A stretch of DNA of 64,000 nt. Origin: Ancylomarina sp. DW003. Its GTDB lineage: Bacteria > Bacteroidota > Bacteroidia > Bacteroidales > Marinifilaceae. Below the pieces are notes generated by a model. It had not been told where the DNA came from and did no database searches. It saw nothing but the letters and a program-made list of their open reading frames with translations. Below are positions 33,035 to 42,414 of the stretch, one piece after another. A program made the translations under genes and the position numbers. The stretch lies in assembly GCF_029029505.1 (NCBI RefSeq), contig NZ_JAKJSD010000022.1:1-64000 (forward strand), read 5' to 3'. The number at the start of each line of letters is the position of its first letter. Position 1 is the stretch's first letter.

Positions 33035-33505
33035 ATGAAATACTTGATTTTACTTTCATCATTGTTATTACTAATAAACTGTGGTAATAAAACCTCAAAA
33101 GACTTTCCATTCTTTAAACAAAGAATGGATACAGAATGTGGCCCCGCTTGTTTAAAAATGATTGCTCAATACAAGAATAAAGATATTGGCATCAATGATA
33201 TAAACGAAAAAACGAAGATGGACTCCATTAGTGGAACATCATTATTAAATATTAGTGATGCTGCTAGTTTATATGGACTGAAAAATATAGGTGTGAAATT
33301 AGATTTTACTGAACTTAAGAAAGATGCCCCTCTACCTTGTATTGTGCATTGGAAAGGATGTCATTTTATTATTGTGTATAAAATCGAAAAGAATATTGTA
33401 TACGTGGCTGATCCAGCAGACTCCTTAATAAAATATACAAGAAAAGAGTTTTGTCAAAACTGGTATAAAGACGATAAGAAGGGCTTTGCTCTACTATTTG
33501 AATGA
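33035..33505 (+). CDS. Stand-alone peptidase C39-family lipoprotein
   Basis: 156 residues. Lipobox LLINC with Cys16; then a peptidase C39 (papain-like) domain: QRMDTECGPACLKMI with catalytic Cys35 (second Cys39), HWKGCHFIIVYKI with His110, and VADPADS with Asp126. In bacteriocin systems C39 domains cleave double-glycine leaders at the N-terminus of ABC exporters; here there is no ABC transporter and the domain is envelope-anchored by lipid. Partner substrate unknown; the neighbouring zinc-ribbon membrane protein and small membrane protein are candidates to work with it. Confidence 0.88.
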   Translation: MKYLILLSSLLLLINCGNKTSKDFPFFKQRMDTECGPACLKMIAQYKNKDIGINDINEKTKMDSISGTSLLNISDAASLYGLKNIGVKLDFTELKKDAPLPCIVHWKGCHFIIVYKIEKNIVYVADPADSLIKYTRKEFCQNWYKDDKKGFALLFE

Positions 33506-33568
33506 AAAAATAAAGTGCAAAAATCAATAAACTAATTCAATTTAGGGCTTGCAAAAAACATAAGCAAT

Positions 33569-33832
33569 ATGAAAAAAAAGAACTGGACAATCCGGCTGGG
33601 AATATTTCTGATTATTTTCTGTATCCCATTTTTTCTATTTATAGCTATTATGCCATTTCTCGAAATGGAAGCTAAAACCAAAATTACGCTCTCAACCATA
33701 TCTTTAATAATTGGTGAAATCTTATTTTGGTCAGGTGGAATACTGGTTGGCAAAGAACTTTTTGGAAAATACAAATCTTACTTCAACCCTAAAAACTGGT
33801 TCAAAAAAGGAAATGAAAGTGAGGAGTCATGA
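33569..33832 (+). CDS. Small two-helix membrane protein
   Basis: 87 residues with two hydrophobic helices (about 8-29 and 36-58), a lysine-rich start and a charged C-terminus (KNWFKKGNESEES). It follows the C39 peptidase gene by 63 bp on the same strand and is the last gene of the accessory block before repeat C. Unknown function; could be an immunity-like or accessory protein, but there is no evidence beyond position. Confidence 0.6.
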   Translation: MKKKNWTIRLGIFLIIFCIPFFLFIAIMPFLEMEAKTKITLSTISLIIGEILFWSGGILVGKELFGKYKSYFNPKNWFKKGNESEES

Positions 33833-33868
33833 TGATACTCCTGAGATTTTTGTCAGGGACAGTGGGTG

Positions 33869-33932
33869 AGGTGATCGTTTTAGCTTGCCCACGAAAACTT
33901 AGCAAGGTCTTTGTAAAATATTTGGCTAGAAG
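33869..33932 (+). repeat. Boundary repeat C
   Basis: Counterpart of B (32317-32380). It precedes the first serine hydrolase gene and closes the accessory block. Its left half is the better conserved part. Confidence 0.6.
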
Positions 33933-33951
33933 TTAATTAAAATGATAAAGC

Positions 33952-35595
33952 ATGAAAAATATTATTTGTTACACCCTATTGGGACTTGGATTAATTTTCT
34001 CTTCCAATGCTAACGCACAAGTTCCCGATAAAAATGAACTTGAAGCTAAAATTGATGCTTTAATTCCGCCACAAGTAAATGACACGACTCCAGGTCTTGT
34101 GATTGGGATTGTTCAAAAAGGCGAACTAGTATTTAGTAAAGGATATGGACTTGCTAATATGGCTTATGGTATGCCAAACGATCCCAATATGGTATATAAT
34201 ATTGGCTCGGTTAGTAAGCAATTTTTAGGTTATGCATTTGCCTTATTACATGTAAAAGGTGACTTGAATATTGACGATCCTGTGAACAAATATCTTGAAG
34301 ATTGGCCTGAATTTAAGCATACCGTTACCTTAAGGCATCTTCTTTCTCATACCAGTGGTTACCGAGAGGCCTATACCATGTCCAATTTAGCTGGTAGAAT
34401 TGTTGGTGTCGATCGTTTGTCAAGGGACGAATGCTTAGATGTGGTTCGAAAACAACCCGAATTAGAATTTATACCCGGTTCTCGTTATACATACAACAGT
34501 ACAGCCTGGGTTATTTTGGCTGAGATTTTGGAAAAAGTAACAGGGCAAGCTGCAGATGAGTGGGTAGAAACCAATATTCTACAAGCACTAGAGATGAATG
34601 ATACTCAAATTGAAAGTTATGTGGGGGAAGTGATTGTAAATACGGCAGAGTCTTATTCTTTCGATAAAGAGAAAGGCTTCGTAAATGAAAAGAGCAATAG
34701 AGCTATTTTTGGTGCAGCAGAAGTTTCTGCGAGTATTCCCGATTTGGTGAAATGGATAAACAATTACCGCAGTGCAGAAATTGGAGGAAAGGCTGTACGC
34801 GATTTATTTTTAGATCCGTTTATTTTAAACGATGGCTTAAATTCTGAATATGCCCTGGGAATAGGCGTTGGTTCTTACCGTGGCTTAAAGAGGTACAGAC
34901 ACACAGGTGGTCACGAAGCCTTTGCTTCACAATTAAGTTATTATCCCGATTACGATCTTGGAATTATAACCATATCAAATTATGGTGGGAGAGGATGGCT
35001 TGCCACCTCAAAAATTGCAGATCTTTTACTTGAAGAGTACATAAAGCCTGAATCAGATAAAATAGGCCAAGCATTCGAAATCTCAAGAAAGGAACTGGAA
35101 CAACTTGAAGGCCTTTACTTGGCATCCAGTCTTAACAGAACGCTTGATTTAAAAATTGCTAAGGATACACTCACAATTGGTGGTCGCACCAAACTTATTC
35201 CGGTATCGAAGAACATTTTTCGAGTTAAAGGAGGAAACAATCAGATTCAAGTTAAGAAGCTTTCCAACGGAAGAACTGAATTAAGTAATAGTAGGAATGA
35301 AACCTTCACTAAAGTTGAAGAGTGGACTCCTGACAAAGAAGAATTACGAAGTTTTGAAGGTGATTATTGGAGCGATGAATTGGAAACGGTTTATCATTTA
35401 ATCGTAAAAGATGGCAATCTAAGGATTAAACATCGTTGGATAGGTGAAGTGTCATTAAAACCGATTTCAAAGGACATTTTTAAAACAGATTGGGGATATT
35501 TCGTGAAGTTCAATCGTAACAAAGAAGGAGGTATTTTGAATTTGAGTATCAGTTCCGGAAGAACTCTAAATGTTGTTTTCAATCGCAAAGAATAA
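33952..35595 (+). CDS. Class C beta-lactamase-fold serine hydrolase
   Basis: 547 residues with a signal peptide (MKNIICYTLLGLGLIFSSNANAQ). The serine beta-lactamase fold shows SVSK (Ser86-Lys89), the tyrosine motif in YTYNS in place of YxN, and HTGGH (the HxG loop). About 170 residues follow the hydrolase domain, beta-rich, resembling the lipocalin-like C-terminal domain often attached to such esterases/D-aminopeptidases. The natural substrate is probably a peptide, ester or D-amino-acid compound rather than a beta-lactam. Exported, periplasmic. Confidence 0.88.
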   Translation: MKNIICYTLLGLGLIFSSNANAQVPDKNELEAKIDALIPPQVNDTTPGLVIGIVQKGELVFSKGYGLANMAYGMPNDPNMVYNIGSVSKQFLGYAFALLHVKGDLNIDDPVNKYLEDWPEFKHTVTLRHLLSHTSGYREAYTMSNLAGRIVGVDRLSRDECLDVVRKQPELEFIPGSRYTYNSTAWVILAEILEKVTGQAADEWVETNILQALEMNDTQIESYVGEVIVNTAESYSFDKEKGFVNEKSNRAIFGAAEVSASIPDLVKWINNYRSAEIGGKAVRDLFLDPFILNDGLNSEYALGIGVGSYRGLKRYRHTGGHEAFASQLSYYPDYDLGIITISNYGGRGWLATSKIADLLLEEYIKPESDKIGQAFEISRKELEQLEGLYLASSLNRTLDLKIAKDTLTIGGRTKLIPVSKNIFRVKGGNNQIQVKKLSNGRTELSNSRNETFTKVEEWTPDKEELRSFEGDYWSDELETVYHLIVKDGNLRIKHRWIGEVSLKPISKDIFKTDWGYFVKFNRNKEGGILNLSISSGRTLNVVFNRKE

Positions 35596-35610
35596 TTATT
35601 AGTTTTTATT

Positions 35611-35982
35611 ATGACAGAAGACCTTTCAAAGATTATAGACTACTATGTGGAGAAGAAGAAAGATGGCTTAGATTTTTCAGAAATACGAAAAGAATTGCAA
35701 GCCAGGAACCTGGATTCCGATAAAATCAAATTCATAATGAATGAGATTGATAAGCAAGTGTTATTGGCAGCACAAGGTAAATCGATTAAAATTAGCTTAA
35801 ACGAGACGAAGATTATTGGTTTGATACTCATGTTCGGTGGTGGTTTTATAACAATTACGACATTTTTTGGATTTATTGATCTTGGTGGCTCGTACTTGGT
35901 TGCATATGGTCCAGTTATAGGCGGTTACCTCTTGTACCTGCAATCAGGTCGTAGCACGAAATGGGGACAAAAGAAAAGGTAA
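35611..35982 (+). CDS. Unknown small membrane protein
   Basis: 123 residues. An N-terminal amphipathic helical part (LSKIIDYYVEKKKDGLDFSEIRKEL) is followed by IKFIMNEIDKQVLLA, and two hydrophobic helices in the C-terminal half (about 70-88 and 92-112). No recognised domain. It begins 15 bp after the serine hydrolase gene and its 3' end overlaps the upstream part of the next reading frame, so all three are in one transcription unit. Function unknown. Confidence 0.6.
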   Translation: MTEDLSKIIDYYVEKKKDGLDFSEIRKELQARNLDSDKIKFIMNEIDKQVLLAAQGKSIKISLNETKIIGLILMFGGGFITITTFFGFIDLGGSYLVAYGPVIGGYLLYLQSGRSTKWGQKKR

Positions 35983-36011
35983 GAATTAACTCGTTTTTAA
36001 TACCATTTAGA

Positions 36012-36752
36012 ATGAAAATACACCTAAATATTTTGATAGGACTAATCATTTGTAGTGCTTGTAATCAAAAACAAGTTCACACTAAGTCTGTTAATGAAGA
36101 TCAAAAAAAGGCTAATACGAGAGTAAAATCTTCAGTGCATATAAATGATATAGATGGATTCCTGGAAAATGTGCAATATCTAGCTGTTAATGGTGTGGTA
36201 ACCGATACAGTATATTTGGATTCTTTATTGGAGATAGCAACTATTCATGATAGCATAAAAGTTGAGAATAAAGTTTATTTAAGCTATGTGATAAATGCAA
36301 AAGGAGAGTCTGCAGGAGGGAAAAAAGTTTCTAATTTTCAAGGTCATTTTATTAATTCAATAGAGCTGGAAGAATTTCCAATATACATTGGAAAAACCTT
36401 TGAATACAATATGTTTAAATCCTCTGATACAGCCTTAAATTTAGGCAGTAGTTGTTCCAATGCTGATGATCGACTTACTATTGAAAAGGTAGACATATTT
36501 CCTGTTCCTGATAGCTGTTTGTTGTTTTATCTTAAAATACCTCAATGTAGTGAGTGGTTAGATCATACAATTGTAAGATATGCAAATGGTCATTTTGAAA
36601 AATTATTTGTTATTGAATCTACCGACTATCTGCTTGATTTTAAACTACGAAATGATTCTATTCTACATTGTCACTATGGACAATTAGGTGAAGAGTCTTC
36701 AGAATCCTTTGACTTCGAATATAATTACAAAACAAATCAAGTTATCAACTAA
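36012..36752 (+). CDS. Unknown lipoprotein
   Basis: 246 residues from the preferred start at 36012 (MKIHLNILIGLIICSAC), which gives a proper lipobox with Cys17; the frame is open back to 35961, but the extra residues spoil the signal peptide. The mature protein has a beta-rich body with SSCSNADDRLTIEKVDIF and CLLFYLKIPQCSEWLDH; several cysteines could pair. No family recognised. Its neighbours are serine hydrolases. Confidence 0.68.
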   Translation: MKIHLNILIGLIICSACNQKQVHTKSVNEDQKKANTRVKSSVHINDIDGFLENVQYLAVNGVVTDTVYLDSLLEIATIHDSIKVENKVYLSYVINAKGESAGGKKVSNFQGHFINSIELEEFPIYIGKTFEYNMFKSSDTALNLGSSCSNADDRLTIEKVDIFPVPDSCLLFYLKIPQCSEWLDHTIVRYANGHFEKLFVIESTDYLLDFKLRNDSILHCHYGQLGEESSESFDFEYNYKTNQVIN

Positions 36753-36781
36753 GAAGTCTTGATTTTTCAGTTTACTATCTA

Positions 36782-36812
36782 ACCACTTTTTATTTATTAA
36801 GAAGAGTGGTTC
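36782..36812 (+). terminator. Weak terminator/hairpin
   Basis: AACCACTTTT / AAGAGTGGTT inverted repeat with one mismatch and a TA-rich loop, just past the lipoprotein gene; no long T-run follows. It overlaps the 26-bp repeat (36789-36814). Confidence 0.4.
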
Positions 36813-36829
36813 TAATCGCCAACAGATAA

Positions 36830-38122
36830 ATGAAAAAATATAGTCAATTATTGATCATGATCTTATTATTGAGTTCATGCACTGTTTTAACTCGAAGTGT
36901 CCGATATTATAAAGCGGATATTGATGATTATAAAGTTTTCCCTCAGCATCAGTTTGTTGAGAATAAGAATAAATTCACATTTAATGAGGGGACTAATTCT
37001 ACTTTTGATACCATAGAATTCAAGAATAAAGAGGGGGTAAAGGAAGAGTTGAAAACAATACTTTCAAAAACATCAACAAGATCATTTATTGTAATTCGTA
37101 ACGATTCAGTTCTTTTTGAAGAATACTTTAAGGGGTATACACGACAAGATTTCTCAACGGTTTTTTCGGTATCTAAATCTATCACCTCTTTAATGGTAGG
37201 AATTGCTATTGATGAAGGATATATTGAGAGTGTAAACGATCGGATAACCAAGTATGTAACAGAATTAAATGATGCTGACCCGATGTTTCAGAAACTCACG
37301 ATTCAACACTTGTTGGATATGCGGTCTGGAATAGAATTTAATGAGCAGTATTCTAATCCTTTTTCTGCAATGGCGTGTTTGTATTATGGGACAAATCAAC
37401 TTGCAAAAATCAAACGAATGCATTTTGAGTGTGAGCCTGGAACTAAACACGAATACCAAAGTGTTTCAACGGCACTTTTAGGTATAGCAATAGAAAAGGC
37501 AAGAGGGAAAAGTTTTGCGGCTTATTTTGAGAAAAAAGTTTGGAAGCCTTTAGGAATGGAAAATAAGGGGAGTTGGAGTATGGATGATAAGAGACATCGA
37601 TCTTCAAAAACTTACGGAGGGTTGAATATTAGTGCTATTGATTTGGCAAAAATAGGTAAGCTTTATGTGTATAAAGGCAAATTCGAAGGCAAGCAAATTG
37701 TTTCTGAAGAATGGATAAATGAAACCTTATCACTTAATACATCCAATGGAGGAGGTTACAAAAATCAATGGTATAATGAATGGATTAACGGTAAAGATTC
37801 ATTGGGTAACATGTATTTTAAAGATAAGAGAGAGGTTGTAAAACTCTACCAGGAGAAGTATTCTAAGGTTTGCTTAAAAGGAGTAATGAATAAATGGCAA
37901 TATTCTGATATGAAGAGAATATATAGAGAGAAATATGGATGGGATAATCCGAACGAAGAGCGATTCTCTTTGAGAGTTTATCCTGGGAATTATTCAGCAG
38001 TAGGTATTATGAAACAAATCTTATATATCAATCCAAAGAAAAAAATCATTATCGTGAGACTGGGTGATGATAACGATCTGGAATATGGAGATTTAATGTT
38101 TCGAATATCTGAGGTTTTATAG
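36830..38122 (+). CDS. Class C beta-lactamase-fold serine hydrolase (lipoprotein)
   Basis: 430 residues with a lipobox LLSSC (Cys17). Active-site SVSK (Ser113-Lys116) and the tyrosine motif HEYQS are visible; the third motif is less clear (YPGNYSAVGIMKQ region). The C-terminal part carries a long lysine- and tyrosine-rich insert (YKNQWYNEWINGKDS and beyond) unlike the preceding hydrolase, so the two are not simple duplicates. Envelope-anchored esterase or peptidase; substrate unknown. Confidence 0.85.
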   Translation: MKKYSQLLIMILLLSSCTVLTRSVRYYKADIDDYKVFPQHQFVENKNKFTFNEGTNSTFDTIEFKNKEGVKEELKTILSKTSTRSFIVIRNDSVLFEEYFKGYTRQDFSTVFSVSKSITSLMVGIAIDEGYIESVNDRITKYVTELNDADPMFQKLTIQHLLDMRSGIEFNEQYSNPFSAMACLYYGTNQLAKIKRMHFECEPGTKHEYQSVSTALLGIAIEKARGKSFAAYFEKKVWKPLGMENKGSWSMDDKRHRSSKTYGGLNISAIDLAKIGKLYVYKGKFEGKQIVSEEWINETLSLNTSNGGGYKNQWYNEWINGKDSLGNMYFKDKREVVKLYQEKYSKVCLKGVMNKWQYSDMKRIYREKYGWDNPNEERFSLRVYPGNYSAVGIMKQILYINPKKKIIIVRLGDDNDLEYGDLMFRISEVL

Positions 38123-38210
38123 GTGTTGAGAGTAAGAAGCTCTTAGATAGGTAATGACAACAAATTAAAATATTTACTAGAACATAAATAAAGCCAAGAC
38201 CTAGACGAAG

Positions 38211-39218
38211 ATGAAAACATTGTATAAATACATTATTGTATTTTTTCTTATTAGTATTACAAGTTGTAGTAAGGAGGAGTCGAGTACAGAATCAGAATTT
38301 GAAAGCTATTTTGAACAGTTTTGGAAAGACTTTGATAAGACCTATTCGTACTTTAGTTTGAAACAGCTTGATTGGGACAAGGTTTATGATGAGAGCATGA
38401 GCAAGATAAACGAAGAAACGACTACTGCCGAATTTGAAAGCTTACTTGCGGACATTATCCTTTCTATTAAGGATATTCATGTTCGCTTAATCACTGATGA
38501 GAAAACTCACAGATATTCTAATGGTAACATGTTTAAACGAAATTCGCCAGATAATGCCTTTAATTATCTTACATCTCTTAGTGTCAACTCTCAAACGCTT
38601 ACCATTGGCGATATAAAAGATACCAATATTGCTTACGTGAGAGTGAAAAATCTCAATCCATCAGGTGATTTTGATCCTCTGAATACGGTATTAAACCGTT
38701 TACCTTCCAAGGATGGTTTTATTCTCGATCTAAGAGATAATTATGGAGGTAATGATGGTATTGCTAAGAAATTTGTAAACCGACTAACCAATAAAAACCG
38801 TGTTCATGGCTATGTGCGGGTGAGAAATGGGTCTGGTCGGGATGATTTTGGTACCTGGCAGGCACGTCGATTAACACCTGAGAACTCTATTGGCTTTGAT
38901 AAACACATTGCCGTATTAACCAATCGTTTTGTGGTGAGTTCAGGCGAAGGTTTTACTACAATGATGATGGTATTGCCTAATACAACACTTATTGGTGATA
39001 CAACAAGAGGAGCTAGTGCTAATCCAAAGGAATTTAGATTGTCAAATGGTTGGAAATACTGGGTGTCGAGCTGGCAGGCAAAAACAGTAACACATCAGCT
39101 GATAGAAGATCAGGGTATTGCGCCAGATATTGCGATTACCAATACCGAAGAATCAATGGATCTGGGTAAAGATTTAATACTTGAAAGAGCTATTGAAGTG
39201 ATTCAAATGCGTGATTGA
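38211..39218 (+). CDS. S41-family peptidase lipoprotein (short form)
   Basis: 335 residues; lipobox ITSC with Cys19. The C-terminal S41 protease domain contains FILDLRDNYGGNDG, then NRFVVSSGEGF (catalytic serine) and IGDTTRGASANP, with the strand ending GIAPDIAI. The N-terminal helical part (about 30-100) replaces the PDZ domain. Tail-specific protease type; envelope-anchored, probably turning over peptides. Another S41 lipoprotein follows 86 bp later. Confidence 0.9.
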   Translation: MKTLYKYIIVFFLISITSCSKEESSTESEFESYFEQFWKDFDKTYSYFSLKQLDWDKVYDESMSKINEETTTAEFESLLADIILSIKDIHVRLITDEKTHRYSNGNMFKRNSPDNAFNYLTSLSVNSQTLTIGDIKDTNIAYVRVKNLNPSGDFDPLNTVLNRLPSKDGFILDLRDNYGGNDGIAKKFVNRLTNKNRVHGYVRVRNGSGRDDFGTWQARRLTPENSIGFDKHIAVLTNRFVVSSGEGFTTMMMVLPNTTLIGDTTRGASANPKEFRLSNGWKYWVSSWQAKTVTHQLIEDQGIAPDIAITNTEESMDLGKDLILERAIEVIQMRD

Positions 39219-39304
39219 TAAAAAGAGATCATCGATTAATATAGCGTGATGCAAAGAATTAAGCAGATCACTAATAACAAGATTAACTGAAATAAACAGT
39301 CCAT

Positions 39305-41512
39305 ATGAAAAGAATATCTTTATTACTATTGATATGCCTATTCGCACTAAGCGGATGTTCGCAAACACAGAATTCGAACTCTGTATTGAATCTTGATTTT
39401 GAGAACTTATCTAAAGAAAAGCCTAAGGGTTGGTTGAGCTTTGGTAGTGTTGATTATAAACTATCGATTGATTCAACAAGTGCTCAAAGTGGCAAAAATT
39501 CGGCAGTAATAGAGTATCATGGTAATAATAAAGATTATAAAGCTTGGGCATATACAATACCAGCCAAGTACCAAGGGAAAAAAGTGAAACTGACCGGTTA
39601 CGTGAAAACTGAGAATATAGAGGATGGGTTTGCTGGTTTATGGATGAGAATTGACCCTCAAGTCGCTTTTGATAATATGTCTAAACGTGGAATAAAAGGC
39701 ACAACCGATTGGACGAAGTACGAGATTGTATTAGATCTTAAGCCATCGAGAGCTAAGCAAATTGTTGTTGGTGGACTTTTGGTAGGTAAGGGAAAAATGT
39801 GGATAGACAATCTTAGGCTTACAATTGATGGGAATGTTTTGGAGAAAGCATCTCTAAAAAAAGAATCATTAGCTCAACAAGATAAAGAGTTTGATAAGAG
39901 TTCATTAATTAGTGATATTAAACTTAATAAGGAAAAGATAAATGAATTGCAGAGCTTAGGCTTAATTTGGGGCTTTTTGAAATACCATCATCCAGCTATA
40001 GCAGCAGGTAATTATAATTGGGACTACGAGTTATTCAGAATTCTACCTAAGTACATGGCCTTAACAAGTAAACAGGAGAGAGAGGCTTTAATCTGTGAGT
40101 GGATAAAACAACTTGGCGATTTTAAGACAAAAGAAAAGGTGATCAAATCTGAAATTAAAATAAAACCAGATTTAGATTGGATAGTGAACTCAAATTATTG
40201 CCAGGATTTGATCGATGATTTAAAGAGAATAGAAATAGCCAAAAGAGAAGATAGTCATTATTATATTGATTTTGTAGCTGGTGTAGGGAATCCTGAATTT
40301 CAAAATGAAACCCCCTATCCTGATATGAACTACCCTGATGCCGGATTTCGACTGTTAAGTTTATATCGTTATTGGAATATGATTCAATATTATTTCCCAT
40401 ACAAGAATTTAATTGAGGAAGACTGGAAAGTAGTTTTAAAAGAATTTGTTTCCAAGTTTGTTGATGCTAAAAACGAGAAGGAATACAAATTAGCATGCCT
40501 GGAGTTGATTGCCAGAGTTCATGATACCCATGCTAATATAAATGGAGACAAAGCAATAAAAAAATACAGAGGGGATAGATATGCTGCTTTGCAAATATCA
40601 TTTGTCGAAAATCAAGCTGTAGTTACAGATTATTTGAATCAAAGTCTTGGTGAGAAAACGGGTCTCGTTAATGGTGATGCTATTAACAAGATCAATGATC
40701 AGACTGTTACTGAAATTATTAATAACCGCTTAAAATACACACCTGCTTCTAACTATCCAACTCAGTTGAGAAATATAGCAACAAATCTACTGAGAACTAA
40801 GGATAGTTTATTGAAGATAGAATATACAAGAGATGATGAATCAATCACTAAGAGCATTAAAACCTACTCGACTAAGGAGGTTAATATTTATAAGAGGTAC
40901 GAAAATAAGGATAGCTGTTTTAGAATGATAAATCCTGATATTGCTTATATCAATAATGGTACGCTTAAGCGAAGTGATATTTCTAAATTTTGGGAGACTG
41001 CAAAAAATACCAAAGGGTTGATTATCGATATTAGAAATTATCCATCAGACTTCCCAATTTACGATTTGAGTAATTGTTTGATGCCTAAGAGCACGCCTTT
41101 TGTAAAATTCTCGAAGACTAGTATCGAAAGCCCGGGTCTATTTACTTATACCAAGCCCTTAAAAGCAGGGAAGAATAGTAAAGATGCATATAAAGGGAAA
41201 CTTATAATTATTGTGAACGAAGTTTCTCAAAGCTCGGCTGAATTCCATGCTATGGCATACAGAGTATACCCAAACACGATAGTTATTGGATCAACAACTG
41301 CGGGGGCTGATGGGAATGTATCCGCTATTCAACTACCAGGTAACATTAGTACTATGATTAGTGGTATTGGTGTTTATTATCCTGATGGATCAGAAACACA
41401 ACGTGTTGGAATTATACCAGATATAGAAGTTAAACCTACTATTGAGGGAATAAAATTAAAGAAAGATGAATTACTTGAGAAAGCGATTGAATTAATTAAT
41501 CAGGAAAATTAA
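39305..41512 (+). CDS. S41-family peptidase lipoprotein with N-terminal jelly-roll domain
   Basis: 735 residues; lipobox ALSGC (Cys18). Residues about 25-180 look like a carbohydrate-binding-type beta-sandwich (VLNLDFENLSKEKPKGW, VKLTGYVKTENIEDGFAG, MWIDNLRLTI). A helical middle follows, then the S41 peptidase with ASNYPTQLRNIATN, LIIDIRNYPSDFP, EVSQSSAEFHAM (catalytic Ser) and IGSTTAGADGN. The multidomain design points to attachment or recognition of a surface polymer. It belongs with the preceding S41 peptidase in one run of genes. Confidence 0.88.
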   Translation: MKRISLLLLICLFALSGCSQTQNSNSVLNLDFENLSKEKPKGWLSFGSVDYKLSIDSTSAQSGKNSAVIEYHGNNKDYKAWAYTIPAKYQGKKVKLTGYVKTENIEDGFAGLWMRIDPQVAFDNMSKRGIKGTTDWTKYEIVLDLKPSRAKQIVVGGLLVGKGKMWIDNLRLTIDGNVLEKASLKKESLAQQDKEFDKSSLISDIKLNKEKINELQSLGLIWGFLKYHHPAIAAGNYNWDYELFRILPKYMALTSKQEREALICEWIKQLGDFKTKEKVIKSEIKIKPDLDWIVNSNYCQDLIDDLKRIEIAKREDSHYYIDFVAGVGNPEFQNETPYPDMNYPDAGFRLLSLYRYWNMIQYYFPYKNLIEEDWKVVLKEFVSKFVDAKNEKEYKLACLELIARVHDTHANINGDKAIKKYRGDRYAALQISFVENQAVVTDYLNQSLGEKTGLVNGDAINKINDQTVTEIINNRLKYTPASNYPTQLRNIATNLLRTKDSLLKIEYTRDDESITKSIKTYSTKEVNIYKRYENKDSCFRMINPDIAYINNGTLKRSDISKFWETAKNTKGLIIDIRNYPSDFPIYDLSNCLMPKSTPFVKFSKTSIESPGLFTYTKPLKAGKNSKDAYKGKLIIIVNEVSQSSAEFHAMAYRVYPNTIVIGSTTAGADGNVSAIQLPGNISTMISGIGVYYPDGSETQRVGIIPDIEVKPTIEGIKLKKDELLEKAIELINQEN

Positions 41513-41523
41513 ATACAGTTACA

Positions 41524-42147
41524 GTGGAGAAAATCGAAACATACAAAAATAAAAATGAAGCTATCAAGAGTCTAGACAATGGAGGTCGGTTTTATAATTT
41601 CAAAACCAAAGCTAAGGATGGTGTAATCAATCAGGCTGAGGTTGGAAAAGTGGGCGGAGTATTTGGAAGTAAACAACAATTGATCCTTTTTCTGGAGATG
41701 TCCTTGCTAAAATTGAATCGAAGAGATAAAGATGCTGTCATCTCAAAGTTTGATGAAGATTTGATCAGTAATTATCACAAGTTTAAATCTCAAAAATTAC
41801 TTCCATCCGAAGCTAAATCTAATGGCGTATTAGGATCTAATGCCATAATCACAGGAATTCCCAAACTGGTTGATTCTAAATCTGAGTTTGAAGGTTTTAT
41901 CTTGTTTCCAATGATGATTGGGAATATAAGCAGTATGATGATGATTCCTTTGATCGATCAATATGATGTTTATGAACTTAGAGACGAAGTGTCCTCAGAA
42001 ACTTTTTTAATTGCCCACTTAAAAGAATCAGAAAAACTTCCGAATAAGAAACTGATACTTGGAGGGGTTTTAAAGGAACTAAAAGCTGATGAAGAAGAAG
42101 ATGTTGCAAGTGGGAAATTTCTTGAAACCATCTACTTTATTGATTAA
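41524..42147 (+). CDS. Unknown soluble protein (GTG start)
   Basis: 207 residues, beginning with GTG 11 bp after the S41 gene. No signal peptide. Mixed alpha/beta composition: VGGVFGSKQQLILFLEMSLLKL, NAIITGIPKLVDSKSEFEGF and DVASGKFLETIYFID are visible but match no family I know. Likely cytosolic and co-transcribed with the S41 peptidases. Confidence 0.65.
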   Translation: MEKIETYKNKNEAIKSLDNGGRFYNFKTKAKDGVINQAEVGKVGGVFGSKQQLILFLEMSLLKLNRRDKDAVISKFDEDLISNYHKFKSQKLLPSEAKSNGVLGSNAIITGIPKLVDSKSEFEGFILFPMMIGNISSMMMIPLIDQYDVYELRDEVSSETFLIAHLKESEKLPNKKLILGGVLKELKADEEEDVASGKFLETIYFID

Positions 42148-42414
42148 GAAACTAAATGCTATTCTATAAACTCTTAATATTAAACTTATTGGACTTCATG
42201 ATTTTTGGAGAAAAAGAAACTCTTTAATAATCGATAATGATTTGATTGCTTGGAAAGCAAATTGCTATATAATAATACTATTCTAGTCAGTTTATGAATT
42301 TTTTTGATTTTAGAATTAAATTGGAAGTTTTTTAACTAAAATTATTAATTCAAATGATCTAACTAATTATAATATGTTTATACTTGTAAAGTATAACATT
42401 ATAAAATAAATATT

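Noticed and set aside
33035-33505. A bacteriocin operon around the C39 peptidase
   Set aside because: No double-glycine precursor peptide and no ABC or HlyD-type exporter found within the block.
31213-33932. Integron or attC-type cassette array
   Set aside because: The repeats lack the long palindromic structure of attC sites and no integrase gene is present.
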